Below, in pieces: positions 42,362-50,600 of a DNA stretch of 64,000 bases. The position numbers were made by a program, and so were the translations under genes. How positions within the stretch are numbered: the first letter of the stretch is position 1; every line of letters begins with the position of its first letter. Origin of the DNA: DASZJY01 sp036260255 (GTDB lineage Bacteria; Actinomycetota; Acidimicrobiia; Acidimicrobiales; AC-14); assembly GCA_036260255.1 (NCBI GenBank), contig DATAAF010000097.1:1-64000 (forward strand). Reading direction: 5' to 3'. A model generated the notes under the pieces. That model had not been told where the DNA came from and ran no database searches. It saw only the letters and a program-made list of their open reading frames with translations.

Positions 42362-44313
42362 CACGCCGCCTCGACGCGGTTGGCGGCGCGCGCCGCCGCC
42401 GCGGCGGGTGGTACGGGCGCCGTGGAAGGGCCTCCCAAGAGGAGGAACGCCGGCCAGGCCATGGCCATCACCGCCGCGCCCACCAGCAGGCCCGAGTCGT
42501 TGAGCGCCGAGCCCAGGACACCCGCCACGGCGAGGGCCCACGCGGTGACCTGGAGGGCCGGTCGCCGCCCCACGTCAGGGCGCACGGCGGCGAGCACCCC
42601 GCCCCCGATGAGCACGACCAGGGCCATCGGGTTGATCACCGTCGCCAGGGCCTTGCCCGCCTTGCGGCCCACGTCGCCCGCCAGGTCCTGGCCGACAACC
42701 CGGCCGAGGTGGGTGCGTTCGCCGGCGGGCCGCGACAGGTCCACGGCGACGAACAGGGCCAGCACGACGAGCGCGGCGGCCAGCAGCGGCAGCACGATGC
42801 GCACCGATGGGCGCCCGCTGCGCCAGCCCGCCACCAGCGTCCCGTAGGCGGGGACGGCGGAGAGCACGCCGCCCACGTCGGCGCCGAACCACGGGGCGCC
42901 CCCCATCACCACCCCGGCCGCCATCGCCGCGCCGGTGGCGGACAAGGCTCGCCGGCCCCAACGGTCGAGGGCCAGCCCGGCGCCGAGGACGATGGCGGCG
43001 GCGAGGAAGCCGGAGCCGATGTTGCCGACGCCGTAGAAGCGGCCGGCGACCACCGGCGAGTTGCCGAACGGGGCGTCGATCTCCAGCGGACCGCCGAAGG
43101 CGGCGTCGACGCCGATCACCGCGGCCGTGACCGCGGCCAGGGCGCCCACGCCGATTCGGACGTCGTGGCGCCCGAGGTAGGCGGCGGCCACCGCCAGGAC
43201 GGCGGCGATGGCGGCACCGGCAAGCAGCGCGCCGGCCAGTCCCCATCGCCACCAGGGGACGGCCATGACGAGGAAGCTGGTGGGGGGTACCGCGAGGAGG
43301 GCGTACGCCGCCGCCGGCCGAGCCGACGGTCGCCGTAGGGCCAGCACCGCCGCCGCGCCGGTCAGGGCGACGAAGAGGCAGACGAGCGGGGTCCGGGCCC
43401 GGTCGGCGGCGACGACCCGCTCGTCGCGCCGCACCAGGTCGGCGACCGACACCGGCCCCGACGGCTCGACCGGCGACCCCCCCATCCCCGCCGGCCGGGG
43501 CACGCCGAGCTGGGCGAGGAAGGTGGGGCCGACGTCCACCAGCGTGGCGAGGTGGTCCTGGTGGGTGCCGGGGGAGGTCAGCCCTTGGTCGCCGAGGCCG
43601 CACGGCGGCGAGGCGGCCAGCACCCCGAGGTGCCGGGTGCGCCCGGGCGACGAGACGCTAGCGACGACGACGCAGGCGCCGGCGGCGGCGCCGGCGACCG
43701 GGGCCACCTGGTCGCCGGGCACCGCCACGATCACCGCCTGGGCGCCCTCACCGAGCAGGCGGGCAACCGCCGCCGCCCCGCCTCGCTCGGCCCGGGGGAC
43801 GAGCCCTCGGCGGTCGGCCACCGCTGCCGCCGCCCGTTCGTCGTCGGCGACGAGGGTCCATGGCCGTCCCCACGAGCGCAGGGCCTCGCCCAGCGTCCCC
43901 AGCTCGCCGGAATAACCGAGCGAGCGGTCGTGGCGGCGCAGCTCCTCCCACCGTTCCAGGCGCAGGCCGCCGTCGCCGGTGGGGAGCACCGGTCCCACGC
44001 CCGTGTCGGTCGGTGCCCCCGACCGCGCCCCCTTGCCGATGGTGAGGTAGCCGTCGTCGGCGACGGCGCGGGGGCGGGCCGACCGCAGTGACACGCTCGT
44101 CTTGGCCCAGTCGTGGAGCACGACGGGGGCGTCGGCCCACCGCAGCTCGGGGACGAGCACGAGGACTACGGGCTGGCCCCCCTCGGCGGCGTGCGCCCGC
44201 CCGGGCGCCAACCCGACCAGCGTGAGGGTGACGAACGTGAGCGCCACCAGCGTCCTCGGCACCGGGGTCGACCAGCGCGGCGGCCGGCACCAGGGTTCGG
44301 CACCGGGGTCCAC
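42361..44313 (-). CDS. Large membrane protein with extracytoplasmic phosphatase-like domain
   Basis: 650 residues. A signal-like helix (LVALTFVTLTLVGLAPGRAH) is followed by a 320-residue exterior domain with the look of an alkaline-phosphatase-type fold (VVLVLVPELRWADAPVVLHD, GYLTIGKGARSG, LATLVDVGPTFLAQLGVPRP). About ten membrane helices follow. The group is seen in actinobacteria without assigned function. The GTG start is supported by TAGCGT eight bases upstream. It is coupled to a GT39 glycosyltransferase, so a role in envelope polymer assembly is plausible. Confidence 0.7.
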   Translation of the reverse strand: MDPGAEPWCRPPRWSTPVPRTLVALTFVTLTLVGLAPGRAHAAEGGQPVVLVLVPELRWADAPVVLHDWAKTSVSLRSARPRAVADDGYLTIGKGARSGAPTDTGVGPVLPTGDGGLRLERWEELRRHDRSLGYSGELGTLGEALRSWGRPWTLVADDERAAAAVADRRGLVPRAERGGAAAVARLLGEGAQAVIVAVPGDQVAPVAGAAAGACVVVASVSSPGRTRHLGVLAASPPCGLGDQGLTSPGTHQDHLATLVDVGPTFLAQLGVPRPAGMGGSPVEPSGPVSVADLVRRDERVVAADRARTPLVCLFVALTGAAAVLALRRPSARPAAAYALLAVPPTSFLVMAVPWWRWGLAGALLAGAAIAAVLAVAAAYLGRHDVRIGVGALAAVTAAVIGVDAAFGGPLEIDAPFGNSPVVAGRFYGVGNIGSGFLAAAIVLGAGLALDRWGRRALSATGAAMAAGVVMGGAPWFGADVGGVLSAVPAYGTLVAGWRSGRPSVRIVLPLLAAALVVLALFVAVDLSRPAGERTHLGRVVGQDLAGDVGRKAGKALATVINPMALVVLIGGGVLAAVRPDVGRRPALQVTAWALAVAGVLGSALNDSGLLVGAAVMAMAWPAFLLLGGPSTAPVPPAAAAARAANRVEAA

Positions 44314-44321
44314 TGAGGCGA

Positions 44322-44327
44322 ACGCTA
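44322..44327 (-). promoter_or_regulatory. -10 box of the 650-residue membrane protein gene
   Basis: TAGCGT on the minus strand ends eight bases before the GTG at 44313, so this is a near-leaderless start that also fixes the gene start. Confidence 0.45.
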
Positions 44328-44755
44328 ACCGACGCCGGCGCCGGCGCCGGCTCCATGGCTCTCCGTTGTGTCGTCTGTGTCGTCGCCCAGGAGCCGGCCC
44401 AGCATGGCCGGGCTCCCCGGCCAGGCGTCGACCACCGCCTCTCGGGGCACCCGGCGCACGGCGTACCGCAGGGCGACGGCCGCCACGACCACGTCGTCGA
44501 GCGCCCCGACGACGGGGAGGAACTCGGGGACCAGGTCGATCGGCGAGATGACCCACACGGCGGCGAGGGCGAGCACGGCGCGGGCCCCGAGCGGCACCCG
44601 CGGGTCGCGCCACAGCCGCCGAGGAGCGTCGCGCAGTCGGGAAGGAACCCGACCACGTCGCGGGCCAGGCCGGGCGGGAGACGGCGGGCGAGGGCGGCGA
44701 GGAGCAGCCAACAGTCGGCCAAGAGAACCAGGCCGGCGAGGAGGCGGGCGGTCAC
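44325..44755 (-). pseudogene. DUF1232 (YkvA-like) gene with one frameshift
   Basis: The DUF1232 family is split over two frames. The start MTARLLAGLVLLADCWLLLA with RLPPGLARDVVGFLPDCATLL is in one. The core RLWRDPRVPLGARAVLALAA and VWVISPIDLVPEFLPVVGAL is in the next, joined by a one-base deletion near 44618-44625. Restored, it would be a 140-residue membrane protein of the usual form. The second half alone has an open frame of 128 residues and might still be translated. Confidence 0.65.
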
Positions 44756-44768
44756 CGGGTAAAGGAGC

Positions 44769-45239
44769 TCAGGCGCCCAGCTGGGCCAGCAGGGACGCCA
44801 CGATCGAGGTCCGCCCCGAGGTCCGCTCCCACTCGTCGCCGATGCGGTCGTGGTCGACAAGGCCGAAGGCGTCCGGCGCCCGCCCCAGCTCCTCGGCGCA
44901 CGACGAGGCGAGGGTCGCCGGCTCGACCTCGTCGCCGTAGGCGGGGAAGGCCTCGAGCCCCTCCCAGAGGCGGTCCAGGGGCGCGGGCGGCGGCCGGCCG
45001 GCGGCGAGGGCGCCGGCGGTGGCCTCGAACACCTCGTAGGTGTCGACGGCCTCCGGGCGGCGGTAGGCCGCCACCGGGTGCAGCCGCCACTCCACCGTGA
45101 CTCCGCCCGGCCCGCTCTCGCGGAGCCACACCTGTGACCCGTTGACATACGCGTCTACGGGCGGGCCGAAGCGGTCGTCGAGCTCGACGACCAGGTCGGG
45201 CGTGGCGCGCCACACGCAGGTCGGGACGAGAGCCCGCAT
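44769..45239 (-). CDS. Conserved hypothetical protein (156 residues)
   Basis: A soluble protein starting MRALVPTCVWRATPDLVVEL with PPVDAYVNGSQVWL, then a mixed alpha/beta region and a helical end (RTSIVASLLAQLGA). No family recognised. The ATG is preceded six bases upstream by TACGGT, favouring this start. The DUF1232 gene follows with a 13-bp gap. Confidence 0.65.
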   Translation of the reverse strand: MRALVPTCVWRATPDLVVELDDRFGPPVDAYVNGSQVWLRESGPGGVTVEWRLHPVAAYRRPEAVDTYEVFEATAGALAAGRPPPAPLDRLWEGLEAFPAYGDEVEPATLASSCAEELGRAPDAFGLVDHDRIGDEWERTSGRTSIVASLLAQLGA

Positions 45240-45245
45240 CCTCCC

Positions 45246-45251
45246 ACCGTA
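45246..45251 (-). promoter_or_regulatory. -10 box of the 156-residue protein gene
   Basis: TACGGT on the minus strand ends six bases before the ATG at 45239. Confidence 0.4.
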
Positions 45252-45274
45252 CGGCGCGCTGGCACGATGGCCCG

Positions 45275-46690
45275 ATGCGAGCCCGGGCCCTGGCCGCCGC
45301 CGCCCTCGTGGCCGGCTCGCTCGTCGCCTGCGCCGACGGAGGTCGGGACGGGCCACCGGAGGCCGCCAGCCCGACGGCCCGGTCGACGACCACCTCGCCC
45401 CCGACGTCGCTGCCCGCCGCCACCACCCCGTCCTGCCCCCAGGTACCTCTGCGCGCCGACCCGGCCCCCGCCCGGCCGCGGTACGTGTTGAGGGTCGACG
45501 TCCGGCCGGCCGAAAGGGTGGCCGACGGCGACGTGCGGGTGCGGTTCGCTCCCGACCTGGAGACCGACCGGCTGGTGTTCCGGCTGTGGCCCAACAGCCC
45601 GGCGCTGGCGGCCGACGGTGCTCGGCTGGAGGCGGGCGCGGTCACTCTCGACGGCCGACCTGCCGAAGCGGTCGTCGAGGACCCGACCGTGCTGGTCGTC
45701 CGCCCCGGCCGGGCCCTGCGGGCAGGGGCGGCGGTCGACGTCGCCCTGCCCTGGACGCTGCACCTCCCGGCGGCGAGCGGCGACCGGCTTTCGGTCGACG
45801 GCGACGCCGTGCGACTGGGCTCGTTCTTCCCCATCCTCTCGTGGGAACCGGGCGTGGGGTGGGCGACCGAGCCGCCGACGGGCGCCTTCGCCGAGGCGTC
45901 GACCGCCCCGACCGCCGACTTCGACCTGACCGTCACGGCGCCGGACGGGCTCTCCGTCCTGGCCAGCGGGACGAACGACCGTCCCGGCCACTGGACGGCG
46001 ACCGCCGTGCGCGACGTCGCCGTGTCGGTCGGGCGCTTCGTCACCGCCACGGGGGTGGCCCGGGCGCCCGATCCCGTGCACGTCACGGTGGGCGTCCACC
46101 GGGCCGTCATGGGCGCCTCGGCCGAGGCCTACCGCGACCGCGTCGTCGCCTCCCTGCAGGACTTCGGCCGCCGCTTCGGTGCCTACCCGTGGCCGTCGTT
46201 CACGCTTGCCATCACCCCCCGGTTGGCGGGCGGCATCGAGTACCCGGGCCATGTCATGCAGGGAGAGGGGACGCTCGAGCGCACGACCAGCCACGAGGTC
46301 GCCCACCAGTGGTTCTACGGGCTGGTGGGCAACGACCAGGGCCGCGACCCGTGGCTCGACGAGGGTCTGGCCACGTGGGCCGAGGCGACGTTCGAAGGGA
46401 CGCTCGACCTCTACCGCTCCCGGGTGTTGCCGGCTGCCGCCGCCGGTCACCTGGGCGAACCCATGACCTACTGGGATGCCCGGCCCGGGGCGTACTTCGC
46501 GGGCGCCTACGTGCAGGGGGCTCAGGCCCTGGCCGCCCTCGGGGACCCTTCCCTCGTCGACTGCGCCCTGCGCGTCTACGTCGCCCAGGAGGCCCACCAG
46601 ATCGCCCGCCCACGCGATCTGATCGCCGCCGCATCGGCCGTTTTCCCCGACGCTCCGGCCACGCTGGCCCGCTTCGGGGTGCGCCCCTGA
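45275..46690 (+). CDS. M1-family (gluzincin) peptidase lipoprotein
   Basis: 471 residues. The signal ends in LVAC with Cys19, then a Thr/Pro linker. The N-terminal beta domain (YVLRVDVRPAERVADGDVRV) is followed by the catalytic domain: GGIEYPG in place of the GAMEN motif, HEVAHQW with zinc ligands His340 and His344, and the third ligand Glu363 in WLDEGLATWAE. The helical C-terminal domain of full M1 enzymes is missing, as in short bacterial forms. It is probably a surface-anchored aminopeptidase. Confidence 0.88.
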   Translation: MRARALAAAALVAGSLVACADGGRDGPPEAASPTARSTTTSPPTSLPAATTPSCPQVPLRADPAPARPRYVLRVDVRPAERVADGDVRVRFAPDLETDRLVFRLWPNSPALAADGARLEAGAVTLDGRPAEAVVEDPTVLVVRPGRALRAGAAVDVALPWTLHLPAASGDRLSVDGDAVRLGSFFPILSWEPGVGWATEPPTGAFAEASTAPTADFDLTVTAPDGLSVLASGTNDRPGHWTATAVRDVAVSVGRFVTATGVARAPDPVHVTVGVHRAVMGASAEAYRDRVVASLQDFGRRFGAYPWPSFTLAITPRLAGGIEYPGHVMQGEGTLERTTSHEVAHQWFYGLVGNDQGRDPWLDEGLATWAEATFEGTLDLYRSRVLPAAAAGHLGEPMTYWDARPGAYFAGAYVQGAQALAALGDPSLVDCALRVYVAQEAHQIARPRDLIAAASAVFPDAPATLARFGVRP

Positions 46691-46747
46691 GACGAACTGG
46701 CGGTGGATATACGGGCCAGAGGCCGTACATCCACCACCGGTTTGTTC
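46691..46747. repeat. Palindromic intergenic repeat, copy B
   Basis: GACGAACTGGCGGTGGATAT (46691-46710) and ACGGGCC pair with GGCCGTACATCCACCACCGG and TTTGTTC, forming a long imperfect hairpin with a three-base loop. It lies exactly between two convergent stop codons. It shares its first 16 bases (one mismatch) and its right-arm ATCCACC with copy A at 10948. It could end transcription from both sides. Confidence 0.7.
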
Positions 46748-47609
46748 AGTCGCCCTGCTGGTCGCGGAGGAAGCGCTCGAACTCGGCGGCGATGACGTCG
46801 CCCGACTGCGGCTGGAGCGGCTCCTCGTCGGCGGACGCGTCGACCGCCTCCTCCAGGCGGCGGACGTAAGCGGCCACCTCGTCGTCGGTGGCCACCACCT
46901 CGCTTACCTGCTGCTCGTAGTCGACCGCCCGCTGCTCGAGGTCGGCGGTGACCAGAGGCGTCGAGAGCAGGCTGCTCGTCCGCCGCACCAGGGCGAGGGT
47001 CGCCTTGGGCGAAGGGGTCGCGGCCACGTAGTGGGGCACGGCCGCCCACAGCGAAGCCGACTGCAGCTCGGCTCGGCGGCAGGCGTCGTGCAGCACACCG
47101 ACGATCCCGGTGGGGCCCTCGTAGGTCGAGCGCTCGAGGCCCAGGCGGCGGACGAGATCGGGGTCGCCGGCCGTGCCGGTGACCTGGACCGGCCGGGTGT
47201 GGGCGACGTCGGCCAGGAGGGCGCCGAGGGTGACGACCAGCTCCGCCCCCAGCTCCTTGGCGACGTCGACCACCTGGGCGCTGAACGTCCGCCACCGCAG
47301 CTGGGGCTCGGTGCCGAGCAGCACGACCACGTCATGGCTCGTCGCGGGCGGCGAGGCAGCCGAGAGCTCGTTGCTCGGCCAGATGATCTCCCGGGTGAAG
47401 CCGCCGGCGAGGCGCACCTGGGGCCGGGTGGAGGAGAAGTCGTAGAACTCCTCGGGGTCGATGTCGGCGAAGCGCCGGGCTCCCCAGCTGGCCTTGAGAT
47501 AGCGCGCCGCACCGGACGCGGCGTCGGCCGCGTCGTTCCATCCCTCGAAGGCGGCGACCAGTACCGGACGGCGGAGCCGGGGACGGTCCTCCCAGCGGAC
47601 GTGTTCCAC
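46746..47609 (-). CDS. PAC2 family protein
   Basis: 287 residues of the PAC2 (proteasome assembly chaperone-like) family found widely in actinobacteria. Recognisable parts are RPVLVAAFEGWNDAADAASG, SHDVVVLLGTEPQLRWRTFS, LVVTLGALLADVAHTRPVQV and YEGPTGIVGVLHDACRRAEL. The C-terminus is an acidic helical tail. The exact role in bacteria is unknown. The GTG at 47609 is selected because TACCGT lies seven bases upstream. An in-frame GTG at 47618 overlaps that box. Confidence 0.87.
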   Translation of the reverse strand: MEHVRWEDRPRLRRPVLVAAFEGWNDAADAASGAARYLKASWGARRFADIDPEEFYDFSSTRPQVRLAGGFTREIIWPSNELSAASPPATSHDVVVLLGTEPQLRWRTFSAQVVDVAKELGAELVVTLGALLADVAHTRPVQVTGTAGDPDLVRRLGLERSTYEGPTGIVGVLHDACRRAELQSASLWAAVPHYVAATPSPKATLALVRRTSSLLSTPLVTADLEQRAVDYEQQVSEVVATDDEVAAYVRRLEEAVDASADEEPLQPQSGDVIAAEFERFLRDQQGD

Positions 47610-47616
47610 GCGGTCC

Positions 47617-47622
47617 ACGGTA
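47617..47622 (-). promoter_or_regulatory. -10 box of the PAC2 gene
   Basis: TACCGT on the minus strand ends seven bases before the GTG at 47609. It is 22 bp from the divergent lhr box. Confidence 0.45.
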
Positions 47623-47644
47623 CTGCCGGTGCGATGGTCGGCCG

Positions 47645-47650
47645 TACCCT
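47645..47650 (+). promoter_or_regulatory. -10 box of lhr (leaderless)
   Basis: TACCCT ends seven bases before the ATG at 47658. It therefore supports this ATG over the in-frame ATG at 47634. Confidence 0.45.
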
Positions 47651-47657
47651 GGGCGTG

Positions 47658-50600
47658 ATGGCCGTCCCCGCGCTCGAGCGGTTCTCCCCGGTCACCCGGG
47701 CGTGGTTCGAGTCCACCTTCGAGGCGCCCACGCCCGCCCAGACGCAGGGATGGGCGGCCATCAGCGAGGGCCAGCACACCCTGGTCCTGGCCCCCACCGG
47801 GTCGGGCAAGACCCTCGCCGCCTTCCTGTGGTGCCTGGACCGACTCCTCGGCGCCCCGAAGGGGCTTGCCGAGGAGGAACCAAGCGGCGGGCCGCAGGCC
47901 CACGACGCCGTCGGGGGGAACTCGGGGGGCAGAGCCCCCCGAGGGCGCGAGGCGAAGCCGATCGGCGCCCCGAAGGGGCTTGCCGAGGAGGAACCAAGCG
48001 GCGGGCCGCAGGCCCACGACGCCGTCGGGGGGAACTCGGGGGGCAGAGCCCCCCGAGGGCGCGAGGCGAAGCCGAGCGTGCTCTATATCTCACCTCTGAA
48101 GGCGCTCTCCTACGACGTCGAGCGCAACCTGCGGGCGCCGCTGGCCGGCCTGGCCGTGGAGGCGGCGCGGCAGGGGGTGGCGGCGCCGAGGATCTCGGTG
48201 GCGACCCGCACCGGCGACACGCCGCAGGCCGAGCGGCGGGACCTGGCCCGCCACCCGCCCGACATCCTCATCACCACCCCCGAGTCGCTCTACCTGATGC
48301 TCACCTCGTCGGCCCGGGAGGTGCTGGCGGGGGTCGAGCACGTGATCGTGGACGAGATCCACTCGGTGGCCGGCACCAAGCGGGGCGCCCACCTCGCCCT
48401 CTCGCTGGAGCGCCTCGAGCGGCTTACCGAACGGTCGCCGCAGCGAATCGGCCTCTCGGCGACGCAGCGGCCCCTCGACGAGATCGCCCGCTTCCTCGGC
48501 GGCCGTCAGCGGGACCCGGGCACCGGGGAGTGGCGGCCCCGGCCCGTCGCCGTGGTGGACGCCGGCGTCCGCAAGCCCCTCGAGATCGAGGTCGTGGTGC
48601 CGGTCGAGGACATGTCCGAGCTGGGCACGCCCGTCGACGAGGGGCACGTCATGTCCGGGCCGGCGGCCGGCCAGCCCGAGGCCCGCCACTCGATCTGGCC
48701 GGCCATCCATCCCGTGCTGCTGGACCTCATCGAGGCCCATCGGTCGACGCTCGTATTCGTTAACTCCCGCCGGCTGGCCGAGCGCCTGGCCGCCCGCCTC
48801 AACGACCTGGCCGGGCGCGACCTGGTGCGGGCGCACCACGGGTCGGTGGCCCGCGAGCAGCGCCTCGAGATCGAGGACGCCCTCAAGGCCGGCACCCTGC
48901 CCGCCCTGGTCGCCACCAGCAGCCTGGAGCTGGGCATCGACATGGGCGCCATCGACCTCGTCGTGCAGGTGGAGTCGCCGACCTCGGTGGCCAGCGGCCT
49001 GCAGCGGATCGGCCGGGCCGGGCACAAGGTCGGCGAGCCCTCGAGGGGCCGCATCTTCCCCAAGTTCAGGGGCGACCTGGTCGAGGCGGCGGTCGTGGTC
49101 ATGCGTATGAAGGCGGCCCTGATCGAGGAGACCAAGGTCCCCCGGAACCCGCTCGACGTCCTCGCCCAGCAGATCGTGGCGATGTGCGCGGTCGAGGAGG
49201 TCACCGTCGACGAGGTGGCCGAGGTGACCGCGGGCGCCTATCCCTTCGCCGACTGCACCCCGGCGGTGCTCGAAGGGGTGCTCGACATGCTGGCCGGCCG
49301 CTATCCGTCCGACGACTTCGCCGAGCTGCGCCCCCGCATCACGTGGGACCGGGTCGAGGGCACCCTCCGGGGGCGCGCCGGCGCCCGCATGCTGGCCGTC
49401 ACCAGCGGGGGCACGATCCCCGATCGAGGCCTGTACGGGGTGTTCACGGCCGGCTCCGACGGCAAGGGCGGCGTCCGCCTGGGGGAGCTGGACGAGGAGA
49501 TGGTCTACGAGAGCCGGGTGGGGGAGACCTTCGTGCTCGGGGCCTCGACGTGGCGCATCGAGGAGATCACCCGAGACCGGGTGATCGTCACCCCCGCGCC
49601 CGGCGAGCCCGGCAAGATGCCGTTCTGGCACGGCGACGGGCTCGGCCGGCCGGCCGAGCTGGGCCGGGCGGTGGGGGCGTTCCTCCGCGAGGTCGACGGG
49701 TGGTCCGACGAGCGCCTGGCCGAGGAGTGCTCGCTCGACCCGCTCGCCCGGCGGAACCTGCGCGCCTACCTGGCCGAGGAGCGGTCGGTCACCGGTGCCC
49801 TCCCCACCGACCGCCAGGTCGTCGTCGAGCGCTTCCGCGACGAGCTGGGCGACTGGCGCATCTGTGTGCTCTCGCCCCTGGGCGGAAGGGTCCACGCCCC
49901 GTGGGCGCTGGCCATCGAGGCCACGGTGCGCTCGCGCCTGGGCCTCGAGGTGCAGACGATGTGGAGCGACGAGGGCGTGGTCGTCCGGCTGCCCGAGGCG
50001 GACGACGCCCCGCCGGTCGAGTCCGTCCTCCTCGAGCCCGAGGAGGTCGAGGACCTGGTGGTGCGCGAGCTGGGCAACAGCGCCCTCTTCGCCGCCCGCT
50101 TCCGGGAGAACGCGGCACGGGCGCTCCTCCTGCCCCGCCGGCGGCCCGGGTCGCGCACGCCCCTGTGGCAGCAGCGCCAGCGGGCCGCCGACCTGCTGGC
50201 GGTGGCGTCGCGGCACGGGTCGTTCCCCATCCTGCTCGAGACCTACCGCGAGTGCCTTCGCGACGTGTTCGACCTCCCTGCCCTGGTCGAGCTCATGACC
50301 GCGGTGCGGGCGCGGACGGTGCGGGTGGTGGCGGTCGACACCTCCCGCCCGTCGCCGTTCGCCTCCTCGCTGGCCTTCGCCTACGTCGCCAACTTCCTCT
50401 ACGAGGGCGACGCTCCCCTGGCCGAGCGCCGGGCCCACGCCCTCACCCTCGACCGCGAGCTGCTGGCCGAGCTGCTCGGCGCCGAGGAGCTCCGGGAGCT
50501 GATCCACCCCGAGGCGCTGGACGCCCTCGAGACCGACCTCCAGTACCTCGACGAGCACCGCTGGGCCCGCGACGCCGACGAGGCGTCCGACCTCCTGCGC

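Noticed and set aside
43748..45148. A 466-codon minus-strand gene
   Set aside because: It overlaps three better supported minus-strand genes in other frames. Only the short segment corresponding to the DUF1232 N-terminus is meaningful.
47850..48077. CRISPR-like repeats
   Set aside because: Only two directly adjacent units exist with no spacers, and they are translated as part of lhr.
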